DNA from: Notamacropus eugenii
Lineage: Eukaryota; Chordata; Mammalia; Diprotodontia; Macropodidae
Length of the DNA: 64,000 nucleotides
Direction of reading: 5' to 3'
Assembly (NCBI RefSeq): GCF_028372415.1
Contig: NC_092872.1
Span: 87,828,613-87,892,612 of the forward strand
Shown here: positions 1 through 11,705 of the stretch, in pieces
Position numbering within the stretch: the stretch's first letter is position 1
How the letters are laid out: each line of letters opens with the position of its first letter
Notes under the pieces: generated by a model
Told to the model about the DNA's origin: nothing
The model's database searches: none
The model's input: the letters and a program-made list of their open reading frames with translations, nothing else
Made by a program: the position numbers and the translations under genes

Positions 1-139
1 TCCCCAAAGCAATTAATGAAACTATCCACTGACATGGGGAAATATCTTCTGCAGAGGAAGGACTACTTTTAGTGGGGAAAGCATAGATATTTTAATGCTT
101 ACTCAACTTCAATAGGTCCTCCTCAGGTACCTTCATGCA

Positions 140-490
140 GAAAGAGAGCTGAACTTGTTATCAGAAGACCTGGGTTTAAGTCCTTGACTAAGTCATGTCT
201 TGCTTTGCCTCAGTTTCCTCATCTGTAAAATGGGAAGAAATGAAACAAGCACTTATTAAGTGCCTACTTTGAGCCTTTACAGATTGTGCTAAGTGCTTTA
301 CAAATATTATCTTATTTGATCCTCACAACAACCCTAGGAGTCAGGTGCTCTTATTATCCCCATTTTATAGCTGAGGAAATTGAGGAAAACAGTGTTTAAG
401 TGGCTTGTGCAGGGTCACACAGCCAGTCTAAGGCTGGATTTGAATTCAAGTCTTCCTGACTCTAGACCCAGTGTGTTATCTAGACCCCAT
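140..490. repeat. Two MIR/CORE-SINE fragments, head to head
   Basis: About 140-243 reads as MIR in sense (CCTCAGTTTCCTCATCTGTA). About 247-490 reads as an antisense MIR/CORE-SINE (AAGTGCTTTACAAATATTAT, then TCACACAGCC and a TTTGAATTCAAGTCTTCCTG end). Confidence 0.8.
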
Positions 491-964
491 GATACTCTGG
501 GAGGTGAGGCTCAAATTACATAATGCATACAAATATTTTGTAACTTGAAAACACAGTATGAATCTGAACTATTATTATTGTCACTCTCCCTAATAATATC
601 TACCTATTATTTTTTCCTTCTTTAATGAAGTTGAAATTTTGTACTTGTACAAATAGTTCTCTGATGAAATCATTGAAAAACTTTTTTTCTTACATCTTCA
701 CATACCTAGAATGGGCAAATCCTCTCTTGGTCACTTATCTTCTTTTTCTGTCACTTTCTATTCAGCCTAATTGTATTTCAGTCTTACTAGTTGAGAGCTG
801 CTTAAGGAGTGGTTTGGGGTTTTTTTATCTGTTTGTTTGGGTTTGGGTTTTTTTTTTTAAATTTTTCAGGGACATGGTTCAAATTCCAGTGTAGGGAACT
901 TTAGGGGACCCTCCAGATACTTTTGTTTGTTGGTGTTGAATTATTCTCTTAAAAAGTGGAATGG
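491..964. other. Upstream intergenic, nothing assignable
   Basis: AT-rich sequence with T and G/T runs around 815-870. A short open frame here has no recognisable protein character. Confidence 0.6.
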
Positions 965-1160
965 AGGAACGAGCACATGTGGTAGAGCACATAGGTCACT
1001 TAAGAGTTAGGAAGAACCAGCCTCAAGTCCTTCTACTGATACATACTGGCTGTATGACCTCTAAGACATTGAATTGTAAAAGAGTTACCCAACTGCATTG
1101 GTAGAAAGGGAGTTTCTTCACTGGGAGTCCCTTGCACTAAAAAGATCACTAACCAAAGAA
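965..1160 (+). mobile_element. Marsupial tRNA-derived SINE, decayed (tail type 'CACTGGGAGTCCC')
   Basis: A degraded SINE head (GTGGTAGAGCAC, then CTGGCTGTATGACC) is followed by a distinctive tail with ACCCAACTGCATTGGTAGAA and TTCTTCACTGGGAGTCCC. The same tail type occurs at 32.4-32.6 kb. Confidence 0.7.
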
Positions 1161-1859
1161 AAAGAGTTTGGAAATGTTTTTGCTACAATGGGATGAAGCT
1201 AGAAAACCATTGCTTGTTAAGGTATGCCTCAATTTGAGGAAAATTAATGTATGCAAATCCATATTTGCAAAACCAGGAAAATTAGTGGTGATTAGTTATA
1301 TTACAGACACACTCTTCATGTTATAAAAACAATTTATGTTAGAATTCCTTTCAACAAGTTCTCTTATTGCATTCAAAATGTAATTTGGTTTTCACAACTA
1401 CATCTTTTAAGGAGTTGCTGACTACAGAGCAAAATTGCTTTTTTGTCCAATTTTCCAGCATCAAGTGGAGGTGGTAGATATTATTAGACAACTAATACAT
1501 ATTCAAGTTGGGTAATATGGGTGCTTTGTGGATCTATACAAGTCTTTCTGTGGGGTGACAACAGAGGATGTGTCATGTTTGTGCTAACTATGGAGTTAAC
1601 ATGACTTGCAAAGTGTCAATTTGAAGATTATTTATAAGTTGTTCACAGTTGAGGTGCCCAACCTTTTGGAAGGAATATTTTTTTTTTCAATTTACCAGAG
1701 CCTTGGGTGGGGAGGAGGAGAAATTCAACCACAGTGCTACTGTCAGTGATGAAAGGGGTACTATTGACAATCAAGTCCCTAGCAGATCAAGAAGGAGGGC
1801 CATTATTACAATCTGCTCCCCTTCCAGCTCAGAATCTTGAGAAGGCTCATAGAGATAGG

Positions 1860-1913
1860 ATTGACTGTGGAGAAAGAGAGGTATCTATTGACTGTGGAGA
1901 AAGAGAGATATCC
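1860..1913. repeat. 27-bp tandem duplication, imperfect
   Basis: Copy one at 1860-1886 (ATTGACTGTGGAGAAAGAGA...) is followed directly by copy two at 1887-1913, with differences only near the 3' end of the unit. There is no coding context. Confidence 0.9.
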
Positions 1914-2044
1914 ATGAAAGTTTTGAGATATCCAGTTGGATCCTGTTCAATTGGGTGGGAACCCATGGATCAAGGGATATATTTCTCATTTGCATTCTAG
2001 AATGAAAAAGAATAATCCTTAAATACAGTTCTATACTTGAGTTA

Positions 2045-2400
2045 ACTGAAAAGTGTTTAATTATCCTCCTTCACACTCTATGCCTGCTAAAGTGTCCTAC
2101 TAGCTATTTCCCTATATTCTCATTGCATTTCCTACTTTCTAGCTTTTGTACAGGCTGTTCCCCATGCCTGGACTGTTCTCCCCACTTCTTGAAATCCCTG
2201 TCTCCCTTCAAGGCTGAGCATAAGTGTTACTTTCATTCAGAAACCTTTTCTGATCCTACCAAACCCCAGTTGTTAGTGTCCCTTCTATCATGGTGTATTT
2301 ATTTTGTATATATCTTATATTTACTTGTATATGAATAGGAGCTGCCTCACTTACAAATGTGAGACAGACTAGCAAAAGGCAGATACTTAATAAATGATTG
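2045..2400 (+). mobile_element. L2/L3 (CR1-clade) LINE 3'-end fragment
   Basis: Sense-strand LINE 3' end: GTTCCCCATGCCTGGA, then AAGGCTGAGCATAAGTGTTA and CAGAAACCTTTTCTGATCC, ending near CTTAATAAATGATTGATTGA. Confidence 0.75.
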
Positions 2401-2589
2401 ATTGATTTAGGGATAAAGTTACTAAGTGTTTTGAGGAAACTAGCAATAGGTATTCTTATTCACTTTCATTCATTTCCCAAACTCCACTTAATGACTCTTT
2501 TCAGGACCCTCCTGGCTTCAGAGTGATTATCAATAGTAGCTATTGCTCTTTCCCTCCCAACTTGATTTACTTATTTGGCTCATTGAACC

Positions 2590-2772
2590 CATTACATCCT
2601 GGACCTTCTCCAGTCATCCTGATGAATATCTGGTCACTGGATCCAGATGGTTCAGGAGGAGAAAGGGAGTCTGGTGACTTTGCATACGCCTCCCTCACTC
2701 AAAACAAAGTCAAGTGCAAGTCATGTCATCATTTCTGTCATGGTCTTCTTTGAAAATGAAGGATGACCACAT
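2590..2772 (+). mobile_element. Marsupial SINE tail fragment (type 'TCCTGATGAATATCTGGTCA')
   Basis: Matches the body of the fuller copy at 19.53-19.84 kb: CCAGTCATCCTGATGAATAT, then CACTCAAAACAAAGTCAAGT and an AATGAAGGATGACCA end. The tRNA-like head is missing. Confidence 0.85.
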
Positions 2773-2924
2773 TACTAAGTGTTAGGAAGCAACAATATAG
2801 GCACATACTTTTTAGCCTGAATTAATCCAGAATCTGTGCTACATCTATTTTAATAAAAGAAAACAAAGGCTATAATCTCTATATCTTAAGCATTTGACCT
2901 TTGTGATGTTGACTACTTGGATCA

Positions 2925-3480
2925 TAGATCTAGTCCAGGGTCAGGGGTGGATTTTAGGAGTGATTAACTCCAATTGTCTCATTTTACAAGTCAGGAAAAC
3001 TGAGACACAAAGAATTTAAGTCACTGGCCTAGGGTCGCACAGCTAATAATTGTCTGATACAGGACTTGAATGCATATCTTACAGTTTTTGAATCCAGTTC
3101 TCTATCCTGAGCTTTATGGTGTTTATATAAAGTTTCTCAAATGGTTGAAATGCATTTTATTTGATGAATAATAGTTTATACTCATTAGTGAATTATCTTT
3201 TTTGGGGGGGGTTAGAACATAGAATTAGGAGTCAATGTCACAAGGTTTATCTTTTACACTATCATTACAATAAATATTACTGAGCCTCTTTGCAGTAGAT
3301 GTAAATAATTTAATAACATGTCAGTGAAAGACTCCCAGTCATAGAATATTAGACCTTGAAGGGACTTTAGGGATCATCTAGTTGAAAATCTTCATTTTAC
3401 ATATAAGGAACCTTAAGTCTTGGGAAGTAAAGTAACTTGACCAAGGTCACACAGTGAGTAGACAGCAGGCAAAACAAATG
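2925..3480 (-). repeat. MIR/CORE-SINE-related fragments, antisense
   Basis: Two pieces (about 2925-3125 and 3340-3480) with the AGGAAACTGAGACACAAAGA / AAGGTCACACAG pattern of antisense MIR-type SINEs. The sequence between them is unassigned. Confidence 0.7.
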
Positions 3481-4169
3481 TATGTGCTTGCTGCATAGTT
3501 CAGGTAATTTAATTTTCAAACAATCCTTGACATTTCCTGGTCAACCCTATATATTTTGTGTAATTGAATAGACTTGGGAAATATGAGTCCTCCAGACTTC
3601 TTTCTGCTAATGTGTGTTTTGCTAAAAAGACAGGAAAAGATTGACACACAAGTTTCTTGTGAGAATAATCAGATTGTGGAGCAACTCAGTGACCAACTCC
3701 TAAAATGTAATAAGTTAGATTCTCATACTGTCATTTTAGTATGATGGACTTAGAAATGAAATGAGAATTCTCTTTGTTCAGGCAGGGGTAATAGCTTGTT
3801 TATTCTATTTTAATGTCTAGCATTTCCAAATAGAAAAGGTCTGCCTTGTTTTTAATGCTGTGGCAAGAGAAGGCTCTTTTTACAACGTGAAATTCTCAGA
3901 AGAATGGAAAATCCTTTCAAACCAGTTGAATTCTGAGCCTTGGAGAACTTAGCATAATGTGTCTCAGTGTTCATAGTGACATTACCTGCCAGCATGCAGA
4001 AGCATTGTAAAGAGGGCCACCCCAGTATAAAGGAGCCCTAAATAGCCCTGATAACTTTATTTCCCTCTCAGGTGAGCCCCACCTTTCTCTAGAGACATTG
4101 AGATTACTCCAGACTTACAGTACAACCCTAAGTTTGATATTCCCCTAAGTGAGAGCCTCATTTAGTGGG

Positions 4170-4615
4170 TCAGCAAGCATTTATTGTTTACTAGATGCCA
4201 GGCACTGTGCTAAGCATTGGGAATATAAAAGCAAAAGCATTGTTACTGTCCTTAAGGAGTTTAATGGGAGAGAAAGCCACGCTAATAACTATGTACATAC
4301 AATGTACATGCGTACATGCTGTATACAATGCAGATGGAAGATCATCCCAGAGGAAAGACAGCAGCAGCAGTAGTAGTTGTAGTAGTAGTAGTAGTATAGT
4401 AGTAGTAGTAGTAGTAGTTACTACTACTACTACTACTAGTAATTAGAAAAAGGTTTTTCACAAAAAAACTCACATTTGAACTGAGTCATGAAGGAAGCCA
4501 GGGAAGCCAGGAGATCAGGTGAAAAGGGAGGACATTTCAGGTATGGGACACAGCCAGTGAAAGACATGAAGACAGGAAATGGAGTGGTGTGTATGAGGAA
4601 TAGCTAGAAAAAATT
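4170..4615 (-). mobile_element. L2/L3 LINE fragment, antisense, split by a triplet repeat
   Basis: The left part has AGCAAGCATTTATTGTTTAC and GCCAGGCACTGTGCTAAGCA. The right part has TGAAGGAAGCCAGGGAAG, GGTATGGGACACAGCCAGTG and GGAATAGCTAG. This is the antisense reading of an L2/L3 3' region, interrupted by the repeat at 4361-4445. Confidence 0.75.
4361..4445. repeat. (GTA)n/(TAC)n triplet repeat forming a perfect inverted repeat
   Basis: GCA and GTA repeats run into the complementary (CTA)n run. Arms 4400-4418 and 4420-4438 are perfect reverse complements (19 bp) separated by one base, so the strand can fold into a hairpin. Confidence 0.9.
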
Positions 4616-4689
4616 CTGAATTACTTCCTAATGATATGTTAGTCTACATGAATCTTGGTAGTAGTGATCTTGGGCTCAAGAGTAAAGCT

Positions 4690-5360
4690 TTAGTCTAAGC
4701 CTTAGTTGAAACCTCTTGTTGTATAAATGAAGAAACTGAGACCCAGAGAAATACTGTGATTTCCCCAAGGGAATAGTAAATGTAAGATCCCAGATTTCAA
4801 CCTAGTTTCTCCAACTCCAGATTCTCTACAATCTGAATCAAAACTCTAGGAATAGAAAATCATATATTCTATTGCTCAGGATAGATTATAGACAAGTTTA
4901 CCAAAGAGTGTTTGCATATGATTCACCTTCCAGATTGCAGTCATGATTAAATAGCAAACTTATATCCCATCCATTGCTGGAAAGCAAGTAGCAACTTGTA
5001 GTCAAAGCTATAGTGTATATTTACTGAGGGTGTAGCCAATGACAGTATGAGGACAGGACTTCCTTAAACAGAAGGAAACCTTCACTTTAATGGAAACAAC
5101 TGCTGAATGAACATTGGAGAAAGACAAAAACTGGAGAGACTTTATCATTATGATAACTCAGAAAGAAATTGCTTGTCCCCAGACTCAAAGTGTAATTGTC
5201 CAACTTTTCTTCATTTATTTATTATCATGGGTCCAGATAGGGTTAGGACTGTAAGATCACAGATCTAGAAGTAGAAGGAAATCTCTAACTCACTGCCCCA
5301 TTTCATATGAGGAATGTAAGGTTAACAGTGTCAGTATCTGCTCAAGGTAATGCAAGTAGT
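4690..5360 (-). repeat. MIR-type SINE fragments, antisense
   Basis: About 4690-4830 (GAAGAAACTGAGACCCAGAG) and about 5255-5360 (AGATCACAGATCTAGAAGTA) show antisense MIR-like signatures. Between them (4831-5254) I see no assignable feature. Confidence 0.6.
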
Positions 5361-5404
5361 AAGTATTCATAGAATCATGAATTTAGAAGTCTATGGGGCA
5401 TGAA

Positions 5405-5545
5405 AAGTTAGTTGTCCAACTCTCAGTTTTCCCTTTCTTCTTCCTTTTCTCCCTCCCTTCCTCCCTCTTCTTCCTTTTTTCTTCTCTCCCTCCTGCCTTC
5501 CCTCCTCCTTCATTCCTTCTTTCCTTCCTTGCTTTCCTTAAGCAG
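5405..5545. repeat. Polypyrimidine (CCTT)n-like tract
   Basis: About 140 bp almost purely C and T on the + strand (CCTTCC and CTTC units), directly before an L1 fragment. Confidence 0.85.
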
Positions 5546-5554
5546 ATTTTAAAA

Positions 5555-5755
5555 AATTTATTTTTTTAGTCAAGAAAAATTCATTTTCTTTCTCTTCTAC
5601 TTCTTACCTGCCACAGGGCAAAAACAATTCTTGTAACAAATATGCACAGTGAAGCAAAACAAAGCCCTGCATTTCCCATGCCCAAAAAATAGATTTCAAT
5701 CTATCATCTCTCTGTCAAGAGGTGGGTAGTAAGCTTCATCACCAGACCTCTAGAA
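5555..5755 (-). mobile_element. Marsupial L1 3'-end fragment, antisense
   Basis: Shares GTAACAAATATGCACAGTGA, AAGCAAAACAAAG, CTCTGTCAAGAGGTGGGTAG and CTTCATCACCAGACCTCTAG with the longer antisense L1 piece at 35.3 kb. A MIR-type antisense piece (about 5756-5870) follows. Confidence 0.7.
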
Positions 5756-6359
5756 TTATCCAATTGTTTCATTTTTATAAATAAGGAAACTGAGGGAGAT
5801 TAAATGACTTGCTCAAGGTTATACCAGTATTAAGTGTCAAAGGAAGGATAGGCACCCAGGTTCTTGGAATTTAGAACTAGAAATCATCTCAAAGGACATT
5901 TCATAGGTTTCTTGTCATTTCTGAACCCCTTTTACAGCCTGGAGAAGCCTCGAAATAAATGTTTATAAATGTACACACTGACATTCATAGGAGAACAAGT
6001 GAAATAAAATATATTGAAATAAAAATACAATTTTCCCTCATCCAATAAGGTTTTCTCATGGCATTAAAGATATGGAATATCTAATGGTGTTTCAAGTATT
6101 TTGAGGATGCAGAGCTAAGTACAGATACGTATTATAGGTTAGCCTGAAGGAAATTAGTGTTGATGTATTTGGAATGCCTAATTGTTTTAATTATTTTGTT
6201 TTCTGTCTAAATAATCACAATTCCAATGAAATGTCTCATAAAGAAGAATGCTCAATCAATTTAATTTGTACATGATCTTTGTTGAGCTAAGGTACCACTC
6301 CTTCATGTTTCTCTTGGAGTTATCATTGACTCTTTTTTCCCTTAAGCCCTTATTTTCTA

Positions 6360-7060
6360 TGAGTTACAATGTATCTTTAATCCCACCTCCACAACATCCC
6401 TCACATTAAGTCCTTCTTAACTCTGTATTTATCCTAGATCATACTACCCACATCTTACATGACCTATTGCCATCACCTCCTAACTGGTCTTTCTGCTTCC
6501 AGCTTTTACATTCTCTAATTCACCTTGCAAATTGCTGCCAAATTGAAATTCCTGAAATGCAGATCTGACCAGGTCACCCCCTTTATTTAGAAATCTTCAG
6601 TGGTTACAAACTCTCAGTCTGACGTTGAAGGCCTTTCTGGTTGTCATTTTTATTCTTATTTGATATTACTTCCTTTCGCATACTCTTTATTATAGTCCAA
6701 CTAAACTGCTAATTTTCCCTGTTCCATGACATTCCACAAATGTACCTCTCCTCTGTGTCTCTACACTCTACAGGTGCGCCCCCATACTTGGGATGTCTTC
6801 CTCACCTCTGCCTTGTAATATCTTTAGCTTTCTTCAAAGCACAATTGGGTGCTGCCTTCTTCATGTTAGTTAACATCAGTTAGCACTCTCTTCCTTTCTT
6901 CTTCTCTTAACTAGTACTTTTATTGCATAGTTTAATTAAGTTGTATTTACTTATTCCAGTACAAGTTGTATCCGCCCATAATGTAAGTTCCTTAAGGGTA
7001 GGCATTGTTTTCCTTTTGTGTTTATATCCTCAGCCCCTAAGACAGTGCTTTGTACATTTT
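6360..7060 (+). mobile_element. L2/L3 LINE fragment, sense, 3' region
   Basis: Sense pattern CCTAACTGGTCTTTCTGCTT, TCTGACCAGGTCACCCCCTT, GCCTTTCTGGTTGTCA and CCTTAAGGGTAGGCATTG runs to the LINE 3' end. Many substitutions; no intact frame. Confidence 0.75.
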
Positions 7061-7324
7061 TGGGGGAGGTGAAGAGGAGGAACCAGATTTATGGGCTGGA
7101 GATGGGACTGGGAACTCCCATGTGAAAACTCCTTCCATTGATTTAAATCAACAATTAAACTTAGAAAGCTTTCTGAGGAACTGACAAGTGATTTGCCATG
7201 GTTAATAGTATGAATCAGATACAGGACTTGAACTCTAGACTGCCTGACATCAAGGTCAGCCCCTCGTCTCCTGACTCTCTGCTACATAATTGGTAATTTA
7301 ACACAGGTTTGTTAAAAACTTCAA

Positions 7325-8150
7325 TTCAACTCAACCCAATGCAGCAAAAATATTTTAATTGTATTCTATTTTCAAGGCAATGTGTTGATGCTAGAGTAAC
7401 ATGAAAACAAAAATGAAATAACCTTGCCATCATTGTGTTCACATTAAACTGGGAGATATGACATGATCATGGATATTTAAATATAACAAACACACAAGTA
7501 TATTTAAATATAACAAACACACAAGTACTTGACCTCCTATGTACTAGGGGACTAGCATAGATACTAGAAGACAAAAAAAGAGCACTGAGTATAAAGGATT
7601 AGGGTAGACTTCATGGAAGAGGTGGTACCTGACCTAAAACTTGTTGGTAGGATTCTGAGAGTTGGAGATGAAGGAAGAGTGCATTCCAGGCATCAGGGAT
7701 AGATAACCTGAGCAAAAGCAAAGAGATTGGGGGTAGGATGTTGAATTCTAAGATTAGTTAGTAGGGTTAGTTCATTCAATTCAATTCAATTCAACCAGCA
7801 CTGACTAAATACCTATGTTCACAAAACTAAAAATAGACCCTACCCTAAAGAAACTTAGATTCTACTGAGGAAGGAAAAGGGTAGTAACCTTCAACACAGA
7901 TGAGTACTTGCAAGATCTTTAGACAATGATATATAATCTGATAAATTGAGGAGGGTGAGGGCACTAAGAACTGGAAAGTTATAGTAGAGCCAGATTATGG
8001 GAGGTCAAGTACCAGGTAGAGGATTTTGTATTCTATACAGAAAGCAATAGGGAACTAGTGTCTATTTATGAGGAGGGGAATGGTAGAGTCAGATCTGTGA
8101 CTTAGGAAGATTATTTTGGCAGCTGGGGAGGTATAAAACGGATTTTTATC
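7325..8150 (-). mobile_element. L2/L3 LINE fragment, antisense, with internal tandem duplication
   Basis: Antisense LINE features include GCATTCCAGGCATCAGGGAT, GGAAGATTATTTTGGCAGCT and GAGGATTTTGTATTCTATAC. It contains the 27-bp perfect duplication at 7474-7527 and a short (ATTCA)n run near 7773-7795. Confidence 0.7.
7474..7527. repeat. 27-bp perfect tandem duplication
   Basis: The unit TATTTAAATATAACAAACAC plus ACAAGTA at 7474-7500 is repeated exactly at 7501-7527. The perfect identity suggests a recent slippage or repair event. Confidence 0.95.
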
Positions 8151-8194
8151 AAGCGTGTCTGCAAGTAGGGAAATCAATTAGAAAACTATAACCA

Positions 8195-8460
8195 TAGGAG
8201 CAAAGGCAGCTAGGCACAAGGGAAAGAGTGGTAGAGTTGGTCAGGAAGGGTGAATTCAAATATCACCTAAGGCACTTAATAGTTTTATAATTATGGGCAA
8301 GTTACTTAAACCTCTACATGGCAATTTCTTCATCTGTAAAATGGGAATAAGACCAACCTATCTCATAGAGAAGCATTATAAAAGGCAGAGACTGTCTTTT
8401 ACCTTTCCTTGTATTCCTAGCCCTTAGCATAGTCTAAGTGCTTAATAAATGTTTATGGAA
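8195..8460 (+). mobile_element. Marsupial tRNA-headed CORE-SINE, sense
   Basis: The head resembles GGCAGCTAGGCACAAGG, with a GAATTCAAAT B-box-like segment. It continues as ATTTCTTCATCTGTAAAATG and ends in CTTAATAAATGTTTATGG. Confidence 0.75.
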
Positions 8461-9019
8461 ACACTGATTACTAGTCGGGGTCAGACTTGGCTAACCTTGT
8501 GAAAGGTCAAAACTAGGGTGCTGGACATATGGTATGATGAGATATACTGTGGAGGCAGAATCAATAAGACTTGGGGCAGAGTTGGGTATGGGACCATATA
8601 GAGTACATACAGGTCTTTAGATGAAATAAGTTAGAAGGAAGAGAATTTTTAAAAAGGGGTGTTCTTGAGTAAAACTTTAGTCACTCATGGAGAAGGGAAT
8701 AAACTTGATGGATGTCATTCATTGTCTTTGGTGCTGCAAACTATCTTCAGGTTGTTGAAAATGGCTGGTAGCCACTTGAGATTTCCTAGAGAGTTTTCTT
8801 TAGGTAAAGTGGGAATGAAGACTTCAATTATGGTCCATTCTCACAGTAGACTCAATCTGATGGGAGGAATTAGTGTGGGAGGATGTGTGAACACTCAACC
8901 CTACAGCATAAGTGGACTTTGTAAATCTTAAGGCCACTGTTCCCAGAATGTCCTACATATTCTGGGAGACAACTTCAGACTGGACATTGCACATACTTTT
9001 TTTTTCATCCTTTCTATCA

Positions 9020-9215
9020 TAGATTTAGAGCTGGAAGGAGTCTCAGGCAATTTAGTCAAATCATCTCATTTTATAGATGAGAAAACTGAAGCCTGGGAAG
9101 CTAAATGACTTGCCCAAGATCACACAGGTAGGTAGGTCACACAAGATGACACTCCCATCAGAGGAAGGATTTGAATTCAGGTCCTCTGACACCAGAGCCA
9201 CTGCTGTGATCTCCC
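9020..9215 (-). repeat. SINE/MIR fragment, antisense
   Basis: ATAGATTTAGAGCTGGAAGG, GATGAGAAAACTGAAGCCTG, TTGCCCAAGATCACACAGGT and GGATTTGAATTCAGGTCCTC are typical antisense SINE signatures. Confidence 0.75.
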
Positions 9216-9340
9216 TATTATAAGTATATTATATATATAATAAATATATAATTATATAAATTATAAAACATAATTATATATTGTATATATATGATGTATA
9301 ATATATAGTTATATGTTATATGTAATATAATTTTTTTAAA
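9216..9340. repeat. AT-rich (TA)n low-complexity tract
   Basis: Over 100 bp composed almost only of A and T with TATA and ATAT steps. It is likely a decayed TA microsatellite. Confidence 0.85.
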
Positions 9341-9489
9341 GATGTGATGTTTCTTTAACATATAGTTGAGCATGATGAATCCCTGAATGGAGATATTATA
9401 AAGAGCATACGTTTGTTAGGCAAGGGATTTGGATCAGGGTTGGGGTAACCTCCAGCTAGACTTGAAAAGCAGATCTGTGAAGAATCAGA

Positions 9490-9965
9490 GAAAGTCAGAG
9501 CTTTCTGAGGTAAGGAACCTCAGAATCCATCTGGTCTAAACCTCTCAGTTCTACAGATGTAGAAATTAGCTTAGATTATAGATTAGTTAAATGACTTGTT
9601 GAGGTGACTCAACAAGTTTTCAATTCAGGTCTCCTGACTCTTGGTTTAGGGATCTTTCCATTGTACCACACTACTTATCAGTTTAAATGGAGAGCAGGGG
9701 TAGGAGAATGCTAGGGGATACATCCTAACACCATTTAAGCACACATAGCTTATTATAACATCTTGAGACAGAGACTTCCAGCTGAGTGACTTATGATTGC
9801 TTCTCAGTGAGTGGAGATCCCATTGGACCTTACCTTAAGCCTCCACTGAAGCTCTCTAAAAACATACATAAGAGCTAACATTTATATAGTGCTTTTTAAG
9901 ATTTACAAAGCATTTTACATATATTATCTCACTTGATCCTCACAACCATCTTGAGGAGGGTCTTA
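9490..9965 (-). repeat. Antisense MIR/SINE fragments
   Basis: About 9490-9690 shows a SINE body (CAACAAGTTTTCAATTCAGG). About 9865-9965 shows the MIR end (GAGCTAACATTTATATAGTG, ATATTATCTCACTTGATCCT). Confidence 0.65.
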
Positions 9966-10214
9966 ATCTTAGACTTCTTAAACCAAACATTTGAAATTTC
10001 CATCGCAACAATTACTATTAGAAGGAAAAAATAAACCATGAAAAGACAATAAACTTTCACTGTTACAGTCAAAGAATTGCATCTCCTTTGCAAATAATCC
10101 CACTACTCCTCCGGGCAGGTGATGGGGGTACCTTTACCTGGTAAAGGGAAGACTTACATATATAAGTAATAGCTGTATTAATTTTCAGAGGGACTATCTT
10201 ATGGAAGAATTAAA

Positions 10215-11205
10215 CTTAGTCTACTCAATCTACTCCTAACTTTCATCTGTCATATTTTCCAATCTACTCTCTCTTTCTTGGTTGCCTATAAATATATTCA
10301 GGCCTCCCTTATCCTTAAAAAACTTCTTGTGACCCTACTCTCCCCCTGCTATTGATTGACATCATTTCATTCACTACTAAATTCTTAGAAAGAGCAGTCT
10401 TCCTTTGCTATCTCTACCTCATTACGCCTTACCTCTTTATATTCTGGCCCTTCATGGTCTCTCTTATCCTGAAGTTATTTTTTCAAAAGTCAGGTTCTTA
10501 ATTGCTATATCCTACCCCTTTCCCCCAGGTATCCTCTTTTTGAAATATTCTCCAGCATTTGATATTGTTGACCTTCTCCTTGATATTCTCTTGTGCCTTG
10601 GATTCTGCGTTGCTTCTTTTATTTCCTGCTATATGTCTGACTGCTCCATCCTTATTTCCTTCATCCTAATCCAATTTACTGAGTGTGGGTGTCTCCTAAA
10701 CCTCTACCTAAATCTGCCTCCCTTCTCTCTCTACATTTTCTCCATTGATTCAGTGATCATTTCTCTACCAAATCTGTGTACCTAGTCCTAATCTGCCTCC
10801 CTGCCTCCAGGTCCAGTTGCTTCCTGGACAGTTTAACCTGATGGCAACTTAAATTCCACGTACCAATTACTATTCCTCCATTCTCAGTAGCTTGAACTCT
10901 AAGCTTTGGAATCATTTTTTTCCTACTCTCCTACCTCATACGGACACCTCATTCATCAGTTACTGAATCTTGCCTATCCTACCTTCTCATCATCTCATAT
11001 CCTTCCCCTTCTCTCCATTCATACTAACTTGAATCTAGTTCAGGTCCTCAATTCTCCTTTAGACTATTGCAATAACCTAGCCATTAATCACCTTGCTTCC
11101 AATCTCTCTCCTCTCCAGTCTGTCCTTCACGCAGGGGCCAATAAAATCTTCCTAATGCACAGGTCTGACCACATCACTTCTCTGCTCAAAAATCTGTCTC
11201 TATAA
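10215..11205 (+). mobile_element. L2 LINE fragment, sense (left part)
   Basis: Decayed L2 open reading frame 2 region: GATATTGTTGACCTTCTCCT, TAGACTATTGCAATAACCTA, CCAGTCTGTCCTTCACGCAG and CTCTGCTCAAAAATCTGTC. Open frames of 126 and 99 codons here are fragments of the LINE, not host genes. Confidence 0.8.
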
Positions 11206-11365
11206 CAAAGGTTCTTAATCTGGGGTCGATGGAGAGGGGGGGTGTCTGTAAATGTGGAAAAAAAGTTACATAATTATTTTCACTAGTTCCTTTTTAATCC
11301 TATGTATTTTGTTTTATGCAGTTAAAACTTCATAAGCTTCACCAGATTCTGCCAAAGCGATTCAT
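11206..11365. mobile_element. Non-autonomous DNA-transposon-like insert in the L2
   Basis: AAAGGTTCTTAATCTGGGGT at the left, ATCCTATGTATTTTGTTTTA in the middle and CATAAGCTTCACCAGATTCT near the right resemble a repeat family seen reversed at 38.4 and 45.1 kb. Its position between two collinear L2 parts shows insertion after the L2. Assignment to the hAT group is tentative. Confidence 0.5.
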
Positions 11366-11705
11366 GACTCAGAAAAATCCCTTCTCTAGAATAAAGTACA
11401 AACTCTTCAATCCTGCATTTAAAGTCTTCACAGCTGGCTTCATCCTAGCTTTCCAGCCTCACTTTACATGGCTCTGTCACACACTCCACATTATTCTTGA
11501 CATGTCATTTCCCACCTCCACAGCATTCCCTCCTCTCCATCTTTCAGGTGGAAACCCTTTTCCAGAACAGCTCAGGCATCCTATCTTCCGTGGATCGTTT
11601 TCTGCTCTCACTCCCTCCCCTCCCCAAGTATTTTCTGCTTTCTCAAATATCTGGAGAATCGGTTGTGGGAGCTCTTTCCTTTGCACACATTCAAATCCCT
11701 AAAGC
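11366..11705 (+). mobile_element. L2 LINE fragment, sense (right part)
   Basis: Continues the element at 10215-11205: AGAATAAAGTACAAACTCTT, TTTCCAGCCTCACTTTACAT, TGTCATTTCCCACCTCCACA and the following 3' part. An 11.7-11.85 kb unique-looking stretch separates it from the CpG island. Confidence 0.75.

Noticed and set aside
10405..11205. Open frames of 126 and 99 codons upstream of the gene
   Set aside because: They fall within a decayed sense L2 LINE, so they are repeat-derived.
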